Part shown: positions 13,273-13,921 of the stretch, piece after piece
How the letters are laid out: each line of letters opens with the position of its first letter
How positions within the stretch are numbered: position 1 is the stretch's first letter
NCBI GenBank assembly: GCA_021204765.1
Contig: JAJPYU010000031.1
Location: forward strand, 1-13,921
Direction of reading: 5' to 3'
DNA length: 13,921 nt
Source of the DNA: Clostridiales bacterium
GTDB lineage: Bacteria; Bacillota; Clostridia; Lachnospirales; Lachnospiraceae
Notes under the pieces: generated by a model
What the model saw: the letters and a program-made list of their open reading frames with translations, nothing else
The model's database searches: none
Told to the model about the DNA's origin: nothing
Position numbers and translations under genes: made by a program

Positions 13273-13921
13273 TCATGATTTCATGGATGTCAGTGCCGGC
13301 ATCAGCAGGATAAGCAGTATAAGCACCAGCATCACCAGCATGGGGAAGAGCATCTTCGCGCCTGCCTCCTCACCCATTTTCCTGGCCCGCGTCTTGCGGG
13401 CATCCAAAGCATCTGCGGATTCCCTTACGAGAAGCTCCTTTAAGTCCCTGGTTCCTTTCGACAGGTTCTGAGTAAGTATAGAAGCGAATCTCTTGTATGG
13501 AATCAGCCCAATACGATTGCCGAATCTTTCATAAGCCTCTTTCTCTCCTCTCCCCTCCCGTATCTCCCGCCAGGTAATACGCATTTCCTCTAAATAAGGA
13601 CTCTCTGTGGATGCCTTCCTGACATTCTTTACGGATCCGCTCTCACCGTACCCCCGGGCCAGGATCCGTTCCCAGGCCTTTCTTATCGTCATGCCGCTCT
13701 CCATGAGCACAGCAAACTGATCTACCATCCTGGGATATTCGATCTCCAACAGGGCTCTCCGCTTTTTCTGATAGTCCCGCTCCTGCTGCTTCCCCCGCCA
13801 CTCCAGGCAAAAGGCTGCAAGAACCCCCAGCAGGAGAAAATATGCCCAACTGTAGTCTCCGCCCTCACTCCAGATCACCCGGTATCCGTTTATGGCCTCC
13901 GGCAGGTAAAACGCACTCAAA
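13273..13921 (-). CDS. tadC: TadC-like type II/IV secretion platform protein (5' end cut by window edge)
   Basis: C-terminal 215 or so residues of a T2SSF-domain inner-membrane protein that anchors the Tad assembly ATPase. Visible parts are a membrane segment (YFLLLGVLAAFCLEW), a charged linker, then the T2SSF core EYPRMVDQFAVLMESGMTIRKAWERI. An amphipathic helical domain follows, then the TadC-style ending RARKMGEEAGAKMLFPMLVM with a strongly hydrophobic final helix. The frame is open through position 13921; the TTG near the edge is not a credible start, so the gene continues outside the window. The pilin gene follows after 107 bp. Confidence 0.9.
   Translation of the reverse strand, partial: LSAFYLPEAINGYRVIWSEGGDYSWAYFLLLGVLAAFCLEWRGKQQERDYQKKRRALLEIEYPRMVDQFAVLMESGMTIRKAWERILARGYGESGSVKNVRKASTESPYLEEMRITWREIREGRGEKEAYERFGNRIGLIPYKRFASILTQNLSKGTRDLKELLVRESADALDARKTRARKMGEEAGAKMLFPMLVMLVLILLILLMPALTSMKS

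Overview
The window looks like a chromosomal segment of a Lachnospiraceae-type Firmicute (Clostridia). The grounds are strong GGAGG-type ribosome-binding sites, sigma-A-like promoters, moderate GC content, and family-level matches: a coaX/birA/argF cluster with a DUF6145-like gene, an NfeD-SPFH pair, and a Firmicute Tad pilus locus with Flp1-like, DUF5702-like and DUF6382/FHA proteins. Everything is on the minus strand except murG. Both edges cut genes (dus on the left, tadC on the right). No tRNA, rRNA, CRISPR array, insertion sequence or phage gene was seen. No gene-free stretch exceeds 300 bases.

Region 1 (1-3600, minus) is a tightly packed metabolic operon: argF (ornithine carbamoyltransferase), birA (biotin ligase/repressor), a small DUF6145-like gene, coaX (type III pantothenate kinase) and dus (tRNA-dihydrouridine synthase). 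Junctions of 1 bp, a 14-bp overlap and an ATGA overlap imply translational coupling. Upstream of argF lies a leader of about 240 nt with four consecutive stem-loops (3628-3807). It is the least explained part of the window.

Region 2 (3839-6655, minus) reads pgi, then nfeD, then an SPFH/stomatin-like gene. The SPFH protein carries five tandem 11-residue repeats. pgi has a very good promoter (6721-6749) in a divergent intergenic region shared with murG.

Region 3 (6862-7932, plus) is a stand-alone MurG of the 'GGTAGHVTP / HESD' type, which differs from the dcw-cluster MurG. It converges on a HIT-family hydrolase gene (7987-8412, minus). A perfect 10-bp inverted repeat spans the junction. The HIT gene has its own promoter overlapping the stop codon of the gene before it.

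Region 4 (8493-13921, minus) is the distal half of a Tad (type IVc) pilus locus. In transcription order it holds tadC (partial), a 55-aa Flp1-like pilin, a DUF5702-like TadG-type protein, a TadE-like pseudopilin with a long Cys/His-rich leader and two Cys/His repeats at its C terminus, a short prepilin peptidase, a small TadE-like pseudopilin with a TTG start, and a DUF6382-like/FHA protein. The peptidase should process the pilin and pseudopilins, all of which have Glu at +5. TadC would belong to the inner-membrane assembly platform, and the FHA protein is a plausible phosphothreonine-dependent regulator. The unusual TadE-like protein is the best candidate for something not well described.
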